Program-made: the position numbers and the translations under genes
The notes under the pieces: generated by a model
What the model saw: the letters and a program-made list of their open reading frames with translations, nothing else
What the model was told of the DNA's origin: nothing
Databases searched by the model: none
From: Dongia sedimenti
Lineage (GTDB): Bacteria; Pseudomonadota; Alphaproteobacteria; Dongiales; Dongiaceae
Reading direction: 5' to 3'
Length of the DNA: 64,000 bases
Assembly (NCBI GenBank): GCA_030715195.1
Contig: JAUYVI010000001.1
Location: forward strand, 496,001-560,000
Shown here: positions 1-10,779 of the stretch, piece after piece
Numbering within the stretch: position 1 is the stretch's first letter
Layout of the letters: each line of letters starts with the position of its first letter

Positions 1-63
1 GCGACCGAAGCGCAGCTAGAACTGCTCGCGGCGTCGGTCGGCGACGAAAGCGAGGCCGGATGA
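1..63 (+). CDS. C-terminal tail of an upstream gene, possibly RuvB (partial)
   Basis: The first 20 codons form an open frame ending in TGA at 61-63, and the next gene's ATG overlaps that stop by the ATGA arrangement at 60-63. The tail (ending DESEAG) carries no recognisable motif. In alphaproteobacteria the gene before ybgC-tolQ is commonly ruvB, the Holliday-junction branch-migration ATPase, so the RuvB assignment rests on gene order alone. The tight overlap shows co-translation with ybgC. Confidence 0.45.
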   Translation, partial: ATEAQLELLAASVGDESEAG

Positions 64-521
64 GATCGGCCTCGGTGTCGTCGCAGCCGCGGAGTCAGGA
101 AACCCACATCCATCCGATCCGCGTCTATTTCGAGGATACGGATGCGGGTGGGATGGTGTACTACGCCAACTATCTCAAATTCGCCGAGCGCGCCCGGACC
201 GAGATGCTGCGTTCCGCCGGCTTCAGCCATGCCGAGATGGTGGCGCGGGACGGCCTGATGCTGGTGGTCAGGCGCTGCACCGCCGAGTTTCACCGCTCGG
301 CGCGGTTGGACGATGAACTCGCGGTCGAGACCCGGGTTGCTGGTCTGGCCGGGGCTTCAATTCTGCTTGATCAGGCGATTCGCCGCGGGAGCGATGTCCT
401 GGTCGAGATCACCGTCACGATTGCCTGCGTGACCAAGGAAGGGCGAGCGACCCGCCTGCCGGAACGGCTGCGCCAAGCGGTCGGGCCATCGGTGGGTCGG
501 GGGTCGATCGCCATAAACTGA
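60..521 (+). CDS. ybgC: YbgC-type acyl-CoA thioesterase of the Tol-Pal operon
   Basis: A 153-aa single-hotdog-fold thioesterase. The family hydrolyses short acyl-CoA or acyl-ACP thioesters in the cytoplasm and is routinely the first gene of tol-pal operons. The signature EDTDAGGMVYYANY is present at about residues 25-38, and Asp28 matches the catalytic Asp18 of E. coli YbgC. The ERARTEMLR stretch after the motif is also typical. The start ATG overlaps the upstream stop, which supports it; the first 15 residues are a poorly conserved extension. The length is close to the usual 130-150 aa. It lies 40 bases before tolQ in the same operon. Family assignment is firm; the physiological substrate is not known from sequence. 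Confidence 0.93.
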   Translation: MRSASVSSQPRSQETHIHPIRVYFEDTDAGGMVYYANYLKFAERARTEMLRSAGFSHAEMVARDGLMLVVRRCTAEFHRSARLDDELAVETRVAGLAGASILLDQAIRRGSDVLVEITVTIACVTKEGRATRLPERLRQAVGPSVGRGSIAIN

Positions 522-561
522 CCACAATGTTGCGCAAGTTGAAGAAAGAGCGAGACCAGAG

Positions 562-1368
562 ATGAACGAAGACACACCACCTCCCGCCGTACCGGTGGCG
601 CCGGTCGATGCCGGGGCCATCGATCCGTCCGCCGCCGCGGCTGCCATGCAGCAGGGCGCCGTCGGCCTGCCGAGCGCAGCACCCATGCACGACCTTTCGG
701 TCTGGGCCCTGTTCCTGCAGGCCGACTGGATCGTCAAGGCCGTGATGATCATGCTCCTCATGGCCTCGATCTGGAGCTGGGCGATCATTTTCGACAAGGC
801 GATCCGCCTGCGCGGCCTGCGTGCCAAGGCGCGGAAGTTCGAAGAAGCCTTCTGGTCCGGCGGCTCGCTGGAGGAGCTGTTCGACCGCATCGCCAACCGG
901 CCGACCGATCCCATGGCCTCGATCTTCGTCGCGGCGATGCGCGAATGGCGCCGCTCGGCGGCCAAGGGCCTGCTCACCACCGACTCGCTCAAGGAAAGCC
1001 TGCAGGACCGCATCGAGCGGGTCATGAACATCACGCTCGGCCGCGAGATGGATCAGCTCGAACGCTACATGGGCTTTCTCGCCTCGGTCGGTTCGGCGGC
1101 GCCGTTCGTCGGGTTGTTCGGCACGGTCTGGGGCATCATGAACAGCTTCGCCGCGATCGCCGGCTCGCAGAACACCAGCCTCGCGGTGGTGGCGCCCGGC
1201 ATCGCCGAAGCCTTGTTCGCCACGGCCTTGGGTCTCGTCGCCGCCATTCCGGCGGTGCTCGCCTATAACAAGCTGTCCGGCGATATCGGCCGCTACGGCA
1301 ACCGGCTCGAAGCCTTCTCCGGCGAGTTCGGCGCCATCCTCTCGCGGCAGCTCGAGGAGAAGCACTGA
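562..1368 (+). CDS. tolQ: TolQ proton-channel subunit of the Tol-Pal system
   Basis: A 268-aa inner-membrane protein of the MotA/TolQ/ExbB family. Together with TolR it uses the proton motive force to energise TolA, which supports outer-membrane constriction during division. Three hydrophobic segments are visible: about residues 53-75 (VKAVMIMLLMASIWSWAI), 165-190 (SVGSAAPFVGLFGTVWGIM) and 205-235 (PGIAEALFATALGLVAAIPA). The GLFGTVWGIM and IAEALFATALGLVAAIPAV stretches are family hallmarks. A Pro/Ala-rich N-terminal extension of about 40 residues precedes the first segment, as is common in alphaproteobacteria. Its stop overlaps the tolR start (ATGA), so the two are translationally coupled. 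Confidence 0.97.
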   Translation: MNEDTPPPAVPVAPVDAGAIDPSAAAAAMQQGAVGLPSAAPMHDLSVWALFLQADWIVKAVMIMLLMASIWSWAIIFDKAIRLRGLRAKARKFEEAFWSGGSLEELFDRIANRPTDPMASIFVAAMREWRRSAAKGLLTTDSLKESLQDRIERVMNITLGREMDQLERYMGFLASVGSAAPFVGLFGTVWGIMNSFAAIAGSQNTSLAVVAPGIAEALFATALGLVAAIPAVLAYNKLSGDIGRYGNRLEAFSGEFGAILSRQLEEKH

Positions 1369-1874
1369 TGGCCGTCAAGCTCGGCCACCACGGGCGGGCG
1401 CGGGGCTACGGGGCGCGGCGCAAGGCCCAGCCGATGTCGGAGATCAACGTGACGCCGATGGTCGACGTCATGCTGGTGCTGCTGGTCATCTTCATGGTGA
1501 CGGCGCCGCTGCTGACGGTGGGCGTGCCGGTCCAGTTGCCGAAGACCAAGGCGGCGGCGATGACCAATCCCGACGAGCCGATCGTCGTCAGCGTCGAGAA
1601 GGACGGCGGCGTCTTCCTGCAGGAGACCAGGATCGAGCTCGACCAACTCGGGCCCCGGCTGGCGGCGATCACCGCCAACAAGCCGGACACCACGATCTAC
1701 GTTCGCGCCGACCAGGACACCAATTACGGCACGTTCGCCCAGGTGCTGGCCGAGCTGCAGGCCAGCGGCTTCAGCAAGGTCGGGCTGGTGACCGATTCCA
1801 AGACGCCGGGCGACACGTCGCCCTCCAAGCCATCCGGCGGCGACAGCAAGGACAAATCCAAGCCCACCAAATGA
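1368..1874 (+). CDS. tolR: TolR biopolymer transport protein
   Basis: A 168-aa ExbD/TolR-family protein with one N-terminal transmembrane helix at about residues 31-52 and a periplasmic domain. The helix carries the conserved aspartate (Asp33 in VDVMLVLLVIFMVTAP) that forms part of the proton path with TolQ. The preceding INVTPMVD is the classic entry motif. The periplasmic part includes TIYVRADQDTNYGTF, typical of the dimerisation domain. The C-terminus has a Ser/Lys/Asp-rich tail of about 25 residues beyond the usual end. The start ATG overlaps the tolQ stop. Confidence 0.96.
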   Translation: MAVKLGHHGRARGYGARRKAQPMSEINVTPMVDVMLVLLVIFMVTAPLLTVGVPVQLPKTKAAAMTNPDEPIVVSVEKDGGVFLQETRIELDQLGPRLAAITANKPDTTIYVRADQDTNYGTFAQVLAELQASGFSKVGLVTDSKTPGDTSPSKPSGGDSKDKSKPTK

Positions 1875-1915
1875 CCGCCGGAAACGCTCCATATCTCTTC
1901 GGGTTGTTCTAGACC

Positions 1916-2818
1916 ATGCAACTGGTTTGGGCCGAACGCAGCTATCCGATCACCGGCGGGATTCTCGCGTCGGTGGTCTTTCATGTCTTGCTGGCGCTGC
2001 TGATCGTGCTGGGCGTGCCGTCCTTCTTCAAGCCGGAAGTGCTCGAGACCCCACCGACCATCGAGCTCGCGACCCTGTCCGACATCACCGCCGCGCCCAA
2101 GGTCGACAAGCAGGGCAAGCCGGACGACAAGCCGAAGACGCCGCCGGCGCCCGATACCAAGAAGCAGACCAAGCCGGAGCCGCCGAAGCCCGCGCCGCCG
2201 ACACCGGCTTCCGCTCCGCCGCCCGCGCAGCAGGAACAGGCCGCCGTCATTCCGGACAAGCCTCTGGAGAAGGAGCCGGATCAGAAGAAGCCTGAGCCGA
2301 AGCCGGAAGAGAAGAAGGTCGAGGAAAAGAAGAAGCCGGATAAGCCGAAGCCCGACAAGAAGCTGCAGCAGGATATGAATGAGCTGCTGAACAGCCTAGC
2401 GACCGATACGCCGGCGCCGGAGACCGAAGAGAAACCGAAGAAGACGGCGGCACCTGCCCCGGCCGAACCGACGGTCGGGCAGCAGACGGCGAACATCAGC
2501 GACGTCCCGCTGACCATGGCGGAATCGGACGGCATCGCCCGCCAGATCCAGCCCAATTGGAACATCGACACCGGATCTTTGCCCGGCGACCCTCATCAGT
2601 ACATGGCGTGGCTGCGGGTAACCTTTGGTCCCGATGGAACTGTTCAGGGGATCGAGTACTTGGAGCCACAGCGCGTGGCGTCCGATCAGCGCTATCGGAC
2701 CGTGGCCGAGAGCTGCAAGTGGGCGTTCCAGAAGACCCAGCGGATCACCTTCCCGCCCGGCAAGGAACAGCCGACGATCAAGTTCGGGTGCGATCCGGCC
2801 CTGATGGTGGGGTATTGA
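1916..2818 (+). CDS. tolA: TolA inner-membrane-anchored energy transducer
   Basis: A 300-aa protein with three domains in order: an N-terminal transmembrane anchor (about residues 14-36), a long Pro/Lys/Glu-rich periplasmic spacer (about 55-195), and a globular C-terminal TonB/TolA-like domain (about 205-300). The last contains QIQPNWNIDTG and a conserved Cys pair (SCKWAF, FGCDP). TolA bridges the inner membrane to Pal and TolB, transmitting force from TolQR. The spacer is shorter and richer in KPEPKP-type repeats than the Ala/Lys helix of E. coli TolA, which is usual in alphaproteobacteria. The gap to tolR is 41 bases. Confidence 0.93.
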   Translation: MQLVWAERSYPITGGILASVVFHVLLALLIVLGVPSFFKPEVLETPPTIELATLSDITAAPKVDKQGKPDDKPKTPPAPDTKKQTKPEPPKPAPPTPASAPPPAQQEQAAVIPDKPLEKEPDQKKPEPKPEEKKVEEKKKPDKPKPDKKLQQDMNELLNSLATDTPAPETEEKPKKTAAPAPAEPTVGQQTANISDVPLTMAESDGIARQIQPNWNIDTGSLPGDPHQYMAWLRVTFGPDGTVQGIEYLEPQRVASDQRYRTVAESCKWAFQKTQRITFPPGKEQPTIKFGCDPALMVGY

Positions 2819-2926
2819 AGCGGGGCTGTGATGGCGGAAAACTGCGATTAATGTTAGGGAAATTCATTCAAAGCGACTCGCCGCAGATGAGAAATCTGTC
2901 GAATCGAGCCTGGAGAGGTTGAGACC

Positions 2927-4237
2927 ATGAAGCGCTGGACTGCGATGATTGCCGTGCTCGTCACCCTGGTGGTGCCGCGTCTGGTTCTGGCCGAGCCGAC
3001 CATCATTCTCGGTGTCGACCATCCGCCACAGCCGTTGCCGATCGCGATCCCCAACTTCGTCGGCAACGGGCCGGACGCCCAGGCGGGCGCCGACATCGCG
3101 CGGGTGATCTCTGCCGACCTTGAGCGGTCCGGCCTATTCGCGCCGATCGATCCCAAGGCCTTCATCCAGGACAACGCCTCGACCTGGCAGTCGCCGCGCT
3201 TCCAGGACTGGAAGCTGATCAACGCCCAGGCGCTGATTGCGGGATCAACCCAGATTCTGCCCAACGGTCAGCGCGAAGTCGCATTCCGCCTTTGGGACGT
3301 GTTCGGGGGCCAGCAGATGCATGGCCTCACATTCAAGTCCAGTCCGGAGAACTGGCGGCGCATGGCCCACAAGGTGGCCGACGAGGTCTACAAGCGCATC
3401 ACCGGTGAGGACGGCTACTTCGATACCCGCATCGTCTACATCTCGGAGAGCGGTCCGAAGGACAAGCGCCGCAAGCAACTCGCCATCATGGACCAGGACG
3501 GCGAGAACCATAAGAATCTGACCGACGGCTCGGTGCTGGTGCTGACGCCGCGTTTCTCGCCCGCGAACCAGGACATCACCTACATGTCCTATTTCAACAA
3601 CAAGCCGCGGGTCTATCTCTTCAACATCAGCAGCGGGCAGCAGGAAGTCCTGGGCGATTTCCCGGGCATGACCTTTGCGCCGCGCTTCTCGCCCGATGGC
3701 TCCCGGGTGATCATGAGCATGGCCCAGGGCGGCAACACCGATATCTACGTCATGGACATCCGCACCCGCCGCTCGCAGCGGTTGACCGACAGCCCGGCGA
3801 TCGATACCTCTCCGTGCTATTCCCCGGACGGCTCGAAGGTCGTCTTCAACTCCGACCGCGGCGGCGAGCAGCAGCTCTACGTCATGGGCGCCGATGGCGC
3901 CAACGTGCAGCGGATCAGCAAGGGCAACGGCCGCTACGCCACGCCGGTCTGGTCGCCGCGCGGCGACCTCATCGCCTTCACCAAGATGGCCGGGGGCCAG
4001 TTCCAGATCGGCGTGATGCGACCGGATGGCTCAGGGGAGCGAATTCTCAACACCGCCTGGCTGGTGGAAGGCCCGACCTGGGCGCCCAACGGCCGCGTTC
4101 TGGCTTTCTTTTCCCAGGACCAGCGCGGGGTTACCAAGCTCCACAGCATCGACCTCACCGGCTATAACGAGCGCATCCTCAAGACCCCGATGGACGGCTC
4201 GGACCCGGCTTGGTCTCCCTTGCTTGACAATCAATAA
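2927..4237 (+). CDS. tolB: TolB periplasmic beta-propeller protein
   Basis: A 436-aa periplasmic protein. The N-terminus is a Sec signal peptide ending near LVLAEPT (cleavage about residue 22). An N-terminal alpha/beta domain follows ([10 protein letters not shown]), and then six WD40-like PD40 blades with repeated phrases such as [30 protein letters not shown] and [13 protein letters not shown]. TolB binds Pal and TolA and takes part in cell constriction. Length and domain order match the family. A GAGAGG-type ribosome-binding site lies just before the start. It sits between tolA and pal in the conserved order. Confidence 0.97.
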   Translation: MKRWTAMIAVLVTLVVPRLVLAEPTIILGVDHPPQPLPIAIPNFVGNGPDAQAGADIARVISADLERSGLFAPIDPKAFIQDNASTWQSPRFQDWKLINAQALIAGSTQILPNGQREVAFRLWDVFGGQQMHGLTFKSSPENWRRMAHKVADEVYKRITGEDGYFDTRIVYISESGPKDKRRKQLAIMDQDGENHKNLTDGSVLVLTPRFSPANQDITYMSYFNNKPRVYLFNISSGQQEVLGDFPGMTFAPRFSPDGSRVIMSMAQGGNTDIYVMDIRTRRSQRLTDSPAIDTSPCYSPDGSKVVFNSDRGGEQQLYVMGADGANVQRISKGNGRYATPVWSPRGDLIAFTKMAGGQFQIGVMRPDGSGERILNTAWLVEGPTWAPNGRVLAFFSQDQRGVTKLHSIDLTGYNERILKTPMDGSDPAWSPLLDNQ

Positions 4238-4402
4238 TCCACTATGTTCCGCGCCGATTCTGAGGGTTTTACGGCCCAATTTCGAGTACAATCACCTGTA
4301 GAATCGGCGAATCAGGCGGCGGTGGGCCCGGAACCCGGCGGGGGTCGGGGTATTATCCAGCAGGCGGCCTGTGACTTAAAAAGAGGATGAGAGGATAAGA
4401 AA

Positions 4403-4903
4403 ATGCGTCTCCAGATCTTGTCGGTCCTGGCTGCGGGGCTGCTCTTGGCGGCCTGCTCTTCGGACGAGCCGGTCGAAACGGCTTCGACCCAGGGTGCGGG
4501 CAGCACCACCCAGACCGGCGCGGCTTCCACCGGCACGGTGACCCCGGGCAGCGCGGAAGACTTCAACCAGAATGTCGGGAACACCGTTTATTTCGGCTTC
4601 GACCGCTACGACCTGACCGCCGAGGCTCAGTCGCAGCTGCAGAAGGAAGCGGCCTGGCTGCAACAGTACCCGCAGCACACGCTCACGATCGAGGGCCACT
4701 GCGACGAGCGCGGCACGCGCGAGTACAACCTGGCGCTCGGCGAGCGTCGCGCCAACTCGGTTGCGAACTACCTGACGGCGCTTGGCATCGACAAGTCGCG
4801 GATCAGCACCATCTCCTACGGCAAGGAGCGTCCGATCTGCACCGACTCCAACGAGGCCTGCTACTCGCAGAACCGTCGTGGCGTTTCGGCGATCAATCAG
4901 TAA
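4403..4903 (+). CDS. pal: Pal peptidoglycan-associated lipoprotein
   Basis: A 166-aa outer-membrane lipoprotein. The signal peptide ends in the lipobox LLAAC, with Cys18 as the lipidated residue. A Ser/Thr/Gly-rich linker (about 20-50) is followed by an OmpA-like peptidoglycan-binding domain. The domain shows VYFGFDRYDLT, the diaminopimelate-binding segment GHCDERGTREYN and the ERRANSVANYL helix. Pal links the outer membrane to peptidoglycan and is released or repositioned through TolA and TolB. The 165-base gap after tolB may hold its own promoter, but I could not identify a convincing one. Confidence 0.97.
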   Translation: MRLQILSVLAAGLLLAACSSDEPVETASTQGAGSTTQTGAASTGTVTPGSAEDFNQNVGNTVYFGFDRYDLTAEAQSQLQKEAAWLQQYPQHTLTIEGHCDERGTREYNLALGERRANSVANYLTALGIDKSRISTISYGKERPICTDSNEACYSQNRRGVSAINQ

Positions 4904-5137
4904 TCGCCGTTAATCGGTTGGACTGAGATGACGCGCTGCCGTCGCCCCGGAAGGGCGGCGGCGGCGCTTGTCGCATCTGAGGGGCGGAACCGGCCGATAT
5001 CCCGCCGGGTTCTCCCCCGAACGGAGCGGGGCGGCGCCATATTTCCGCCCAGAACCCAGCAAACTATGTTGGCCGGGTTTCCTGACAGGTGGACGCGCCG
5101 AACCGGCGGTGTCCCCTCAGTGTGAGGCAGCGGATCC

Positions 5138-6226
5138 ATGATCAGATTTGAAGCTTTTCGCAGCGGCCGGATGCTTGCCGGAATCGCAGTCGCCGGTCTC
5201 CTCGCGATGGCCGGCTCCCTGCCGCTGCACGCCGACGAGGTCGACGACCTGCGCGCCGAGGTGCAGCAGCTGAAGCAGCAGATGAACTATCTGCAGAACC
5301 AGATCCCGGGCGCCGGGGCGGGCGGTTCTTCCGGCGGCGGCACGATCGCCGCCCAGCAGGAAGTGCGGATGCAGCAGCTGAGCGGGCAGATGAGCCAGCT
5401 CCAGGGCCAGATCGAGCAGCTCGGCATCAAGGTCGATGATCTCTCGGGTCGCCTCGACCGCATGCAGAAGGACACCGAGTTCCGCCTGGGCCAGCTCGAG
5501 CAGGGCGGCGCCGGCGCCGCGGGCGCGGTTGCCGGTGCGGCCCCGACCGGCGCTCCCGCCGCGATGCCGGCCGCGCCTGCCGGCGGCGCGACCGTGGCCG
5601 AGCCCACGCCCTTGCCGCAATCGGCCGACCAGATGAACACGGGCGGCGGCCTGCCGGGACCGGAAGGCACCACCCAGCAGCTCCCGCAGCCGACTGCGCC
5701 GGGCACGCTCGGCACGATCTCGCAGAACACGCCGCTCCCGCAGGCACCGGCCGGCGCGGCCGAAGCCGCGGCGGCCGCGGCCGCGCAGAGTCAGGCCGCT
5801 GCCGTCGTCAACGCGGATCCGAGCAGCATCCAGCTCCCCGGCAATTCGCCCCAGGAGCAATACGAATACGCGACCGGTCTCCTGCAGCGCGGCGCCTATC
5901 CGGAGGCCGGGCTCGCCTTCAAGGCGTTCGTCGCGCAGCACCCGAAGGATGCGCTGGCGGGCAACGCCCAGTATTGGCTTGGCGAGACCTATTACGCCCA
6001 GAGCGACTACAAGAACGCGGCCATCGCCTTTGCCGAGGGTTATCAGAAGTATCCGAAGAGCTCGAAGGCGCCGGACAATCTGCTGAAGCTCGGCATGTCG
6101 CTCGGCCAGACCGGCCGCAAGGCGGATGCCTGCACCGCCTTCAAGCAGCTGGGCGCGCAATTCCCGAATGCCTCCGGCGCGATCAAGGACCGCACCGCCC
6201 GCGCCCAGCAGCGCTACGGCTGCTAA
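5138..6226 (+). CDS. cpoB: CpoB/YbgF periplasmic TPR coordinator of Tol-Pal
   Basis: A 362-aa secreted protein with a Sec signal peptide (about residues 1-32). An N-terminal coiled coil (about 33-115, including DDLRAEVQQLKQQMNYLQNQ) trimerises the E. coli homologue. A very long Ala/Pro/Gly-rich linker (about 120-225) follows. The C-terminal TPR domain (about 235-360) includes YEYATGLLQRGAYPEAGLAF and YWLGETYYAQSDYKNA. CpoB coordinates peptidoglycan synthesis with outer-membrane constriction. The linker is much longer than in E. coli, which is normal for alphaproteobacterial copies. It is the last gene of the tol-pal order. Confidence 0.93.
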   Translation: MIRFEAFRSGRMLAGIAVAGLLAMAGSLPLHADEVDDLRAEVQQLKQQMNYLQNQIPGAGAGGSSGGGTIAAQQEVRMQQLSGQMSQLQGQIEQLGIKVDDLSGRLDRMQKDTEFRLGQLEQGGAGAAGAVAGAAPTGAPAAMPAAPAGGATVAEPTPLPQSADQMNTGGGLPGPEGTTQQLPQPTAPGTLGTISQNTPLPQAPAGAAEAAAAAAAQSQAAAVVNADPSSIQLPGNSPQEQYEYATGLLQRGAYPEAGLAFKAFVAQHPKDALAGNAQYWLGETYYAQSDYKNAAIAFAEGYQKYPKSSKAPDNLLKLGMSLGQTGRKADACTAFKQLGAQFPNASGAIKDRTARAQQRYGC

Positions 6227-6248
6227 GCCTGGGCTCGGCGGCCTTCTT

Positions 6249-7550
6249 GTGCCGGCCGCTCCGCTTGCGCCCACGCTTTCGCCGGAGCGTTTCGCCGGCT
6301 TGATGGCGCGGCTCGGCCCGTTCGAGCGCGCGCCGCATCTCGCCGTCGCCGTGTCCGGTGGACCCGACAGCCTGGCCCTCGCGCTGCTGCTGGCCGAATG
6401 GGCCGGCAGCCGGAACGGTCGTCTCGACGCGCTGACCGTCGATCACCGCTTGCGGGCGGAATCCGGCGCCGAGGCGGAGCAGGTGGCGCGCTGGCTCGCG
6501 CATCTGCCGGGCGTCACCCATCGCATTCTCGCCTGGTCGGACGAGAAGCCGGCGGCCGGCATCCAGGCCGCCGCGCGCGCAGCGCGCTATCGGCTGCTGG
6601 CCGAATATTGCCGCGCGCGAGCGATCCTCCATCTCTGCGTCGCGCATCACCGCGACGACCAGACCGAAACCCACCGGCTGCGCGCCGGCCATGGCAGCGG
6701 CAGCATCGGTCTCGCCGGCATGAGCGCGATCCGGCCGCTCGACGGCGTGCGGCTGCTGCGGCCGCTGCTCGGCGTCGCGAAGGCGGAACTGCTGGCGCTG
6801 CTGACCGCGCGCGCGCAGCCCTGGATCGAAGACCCGAGCAACCGCAATCCCGCCTTCGAGCGGGTGCGTCTCCGCGCCACGGCGGAAAGCGCGACCGATG
6901 CCCAGGATGCCGCCGCGCTGCATCGGCTCGGCCTCGAGCGGCAGCGCGTGGAAGCCGAGGCCGCGTCCCTCCTGGCGGAGAGCCTGCTTCTCTATCCGTC
7001 CGGCTGGGCGGAACTGGACCTCGATGCGATCGCCGCGGGCGAGCGTGCGGGGCGGCTGGCCTTCGGCTGGGTGTTGCAATGTCTCGGCGGCAATGACTAT
7101 CCGGTCTCGGACCAGCGGCGGGGCGAAGCGCTCGGGCGGCTGGGGGCCGATTCCGGCGCCGATTTTACGCTCGGCGGCTGTCATCTGCGCCGCCGCGGGC
7201 AGCACGTGGAGGTCCACCGCGACTGGGGCGCGATCCGCCAGAGGATTCCGGCGGAACCCGGACTGCGCGCCCTGTGGGACGGCCGCTTCGAGGTCACGCT
7301 TCTCCCCGAATCGCCGCCCCTTTCGGGCCTCACGATCGCGCGACTGGGAGAGGCCGGGCTGCGCCAGCTGGGCCGGCTCGGGCATGGCCTTGCCGGCTGC
7401 GGCATCCCGGAGCCGGCCCGCAAGGCGCTCCCGGCCCTCTGGCAGGGCGACAGGTTGATTGCGGCGCCGCTGCTCGGCTTCGGCGGGGGGCTGCAGGCCC
7501 GGTTCCGGCCGGCCCGGGGCGCGGCATCTGGCGGCTTTACAGTTGCTTAA
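6249..7550 (+). CDS. tilS: TilS tRNA(Ile)-lysidine synthetase
   Basis: This enzyme ligates lysine to C34 of the CAU-anticodon tRNA-Ile precursor using ATP, so that it reads AUA. With a GTG start at 6249 (23 bases after cpoB) the protein is 433 aa. The PP-loop SGGPDS lies at residues 36-41. The HHRDDQTET motif and GLAGM follow, as in the family. An alternative start is the ATG at 6303, but it would leave only 17 residues before the P-loop. The frame is also open upstream into cpoB, which I attribute to codon bias. The C-terminal half is Arg-rich and poorly conserved. Identification is firm; the start is moderately certain. Confidence 0.88.
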   Translation: MPAAPLAPTLSPERFAGLMARLGPFERAPHLAVAVSGGPDSLALALLLAEWAGSRNGRLDALTVDHRLRAESGAEAEQVARWLAHLPGVTHRILAWSDEKPAAGIQAAARAARYRLLAEYCRARAILHLCVAHHRDDQTETHRLRAGHGSGSIGLAGMSAIRPLDGVRLLRPLLGVAKAELLALLTARAQPWIEDPSNRNPAFERVRLRATAESATDAQDAAALHRLGLERQRVEAEAASLLAESLLLYPSGWAELDLDAIAAGERAGRLAFGWVLQCLGGNDYPVSDQRRGEALGRLGADSGADFTLGGCHLRRRGQHVEVHRDWGAIRQRIPAEPGLRALWDGRFEVTLLPESPPLSGLTIARLGEAGLRQLGRLGHGLAGCGIPEPARKALPALWQGDRLIAAPLLGFGGGLQARFRPARGAASGGFTVA

Positions 7551-7570
7551 TTGCGGACGCACACTATGTA
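7543..7570 (+). promoter_or_regulatory. Candidate sigma70 promoter for ftsH
   Basis: TTGCTT at 7543-7548 and TATGTA at 7565-7570 are separated by 16 bases. They lie about 120 bases before the ftsH start and overlap the last codons of tilS. Only the sequence match supports this; a sigma32-type promoter was looked for and not seen. Confidence 0.4.
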
Positions 7571-7693
7571 AGGTCTTGGGATATTGGACCGCAGAAAAAG
7601 GCTTCCGGGCGCGCGGGCTGGTTCGCTTCGCCGGGGGCCTTTGATGTTTGACCGAAGCAAACTGCGCCGCACCGACCGGACGAGGATTGAAAA

Positions 7694-9625
<1,932 letters not shown>

Positions 9626-9639
9626 CTGGCTGGAACTTG

Positions 9640-10755
9640 ATGACCACGGAAACCACGGACGCGCGCGTCCCGAGCCCCGCCGATTGGCGGGGCTTTTCCG
9701 TTGCGGCGGACGGCGTCACCCGGCGCTATCTCCTGCCGCGCGGCTTGCTGCGCGGTGCCGCGGCGGAGCGGGTGATCGAAGCGGGCGCGGCCTTGCCCTT
9801 GGCCGGCGGCGCGATCGCCTTCTGCTTTGCGGAAGCCGCCGATCGCAAACCCGGCGCGGCCGGCATCCGCACGCCGCTTTGGCTGGGTGAGCTCGCCGGT
9901 CCGGATCGCGGATTGCTCGATGGCCTGACCGCCGCCCGCCCGCGCTGGGCCGGCTTCGACCTCGCCAAGCCCCTCATCATGGGCGTGGTCAACGTGACGC
10001 CGGACAGCTTCTCCGACGGCGGCGACTTCGCCTCCGCCGCGGACGCGATCGCGCAAGGCATCCGGCTGGCGGAGCAGGGCGCCGACATCATCGACATCGG
10101 CGGCGAATCCACCCGGCCCGGCGCCGCGGCGGTTTCCGCCGAGGAAGAGATTCGCCGCACCGTGCCCGTGGTCCGGGCCTTGGCCGAGCGCGGCCTCTGC
10201 GTCTCGATCGACACCCGCCATGCCGCGGTGATGGAAGCGGCGGTCGGCGCCGGCGCCCGCATCATCAACGACATCACCGCGCTCACCGGCGATCCCGCGA
10301 GCGCCGAAACCGCGGTCCGGTCCGGCGCCGCGATCGTGCTGATGCATATGCAGGGCGAGCCCCGCACCATGCAGGCCGACCCGCATTACGTGGACACCAC
10401 GCTCGACCTGCTCGACTACTTCACCGACCGCCTGGCCGCGCTCGGGAAACTGGGCGTCGATCCCGCCCGGATCGCCCTCGATCCCGGCATCGGCTTCGGC
10501 AAGAAGGATCCGCACAACCTGCTGCTGCTCCAGGAACTGGCGGCCTTCCAGGTGTTCGGCTGCCCGGTCCTGCTCGGTGTCTCCCGGAAGAGCTTCATCG
10601 GCCGCTTGAGCCGCAAGGAGCCGCCCAAGGACCGGCTGGCCGGTTCGCTCGCGGCGGGCTTGGCGGGCTTCGACCAGGGCGTCCAGATCCTGCGGGTCCA
10701 CGACGTGGCCGAGACCTATCAGGCCCGGGCGATCTGGCTGGCGGTGGGGCGGTAG
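9640..10755 (+). CDS. folP: FolP dihydropteroate synthase with long N-terminal extension
   Basis: This enzyme condenses 6-hydroxymethyl-dihydropterin diphosphate with p-aminobenzoate in folate synthesis. The TIM-barrel part begins around residue 110 and shows MGVVNVTPDSFSDGGDF, IIDIGGESTRPGA, SIDTRHAAV, IINDITAL, DPGIGFGK and the sulfonamide-site region GVSRKSFIG. With the ATG at 9640 (14 bases after ftsH) the protein is 371 aa, about 100 residues longer than E. coli FolP. The extension lacks a recognised motif, but it is in good codon context. Cytoplasmic. The extension is the only odd feature. Confidence 0.95.
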   Translation: MTTETTDARVPSPADWRGFSVAADGVTRRYLLPRGLLRGAAAERVIEAGAALPLAGGAIAFCFAEAADRKPGAAGIRTPLWLGELAGPDRGLLDGLTAARPRWAGFDLAKPLIMGVVNVTPDSFSDGGDFASAADAIAQGIRLAEQGADIIDIGGESTRPGAAAVSAEEEIRRTVPVVRALAERGLCVSIDTRHAAVMEAAVGAGARIINDITALTGDPASAETAVRSGAAIVLMHMQGEPRTMQADPHYVDTTLDLLDYFTDRLAALGKLGVDPARIALDPGIGFGKKDPHNLLLLQELAAFQVFGCPVLLGVSRKSFIGRLSRKEPPKDRLAGSLAAGLAGFDQGVQILRVHDVAETYQARAIWLAVGR

Positions 10756-10779
10756 GGCGCACGGCAGTTGGGGGCGGCC

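Noticed and set aside
415-1365. Long minus-strand frame opposite tolQ
   Set aside because: It is an Arg/Gly-rich shadow of tolQ with no motif.
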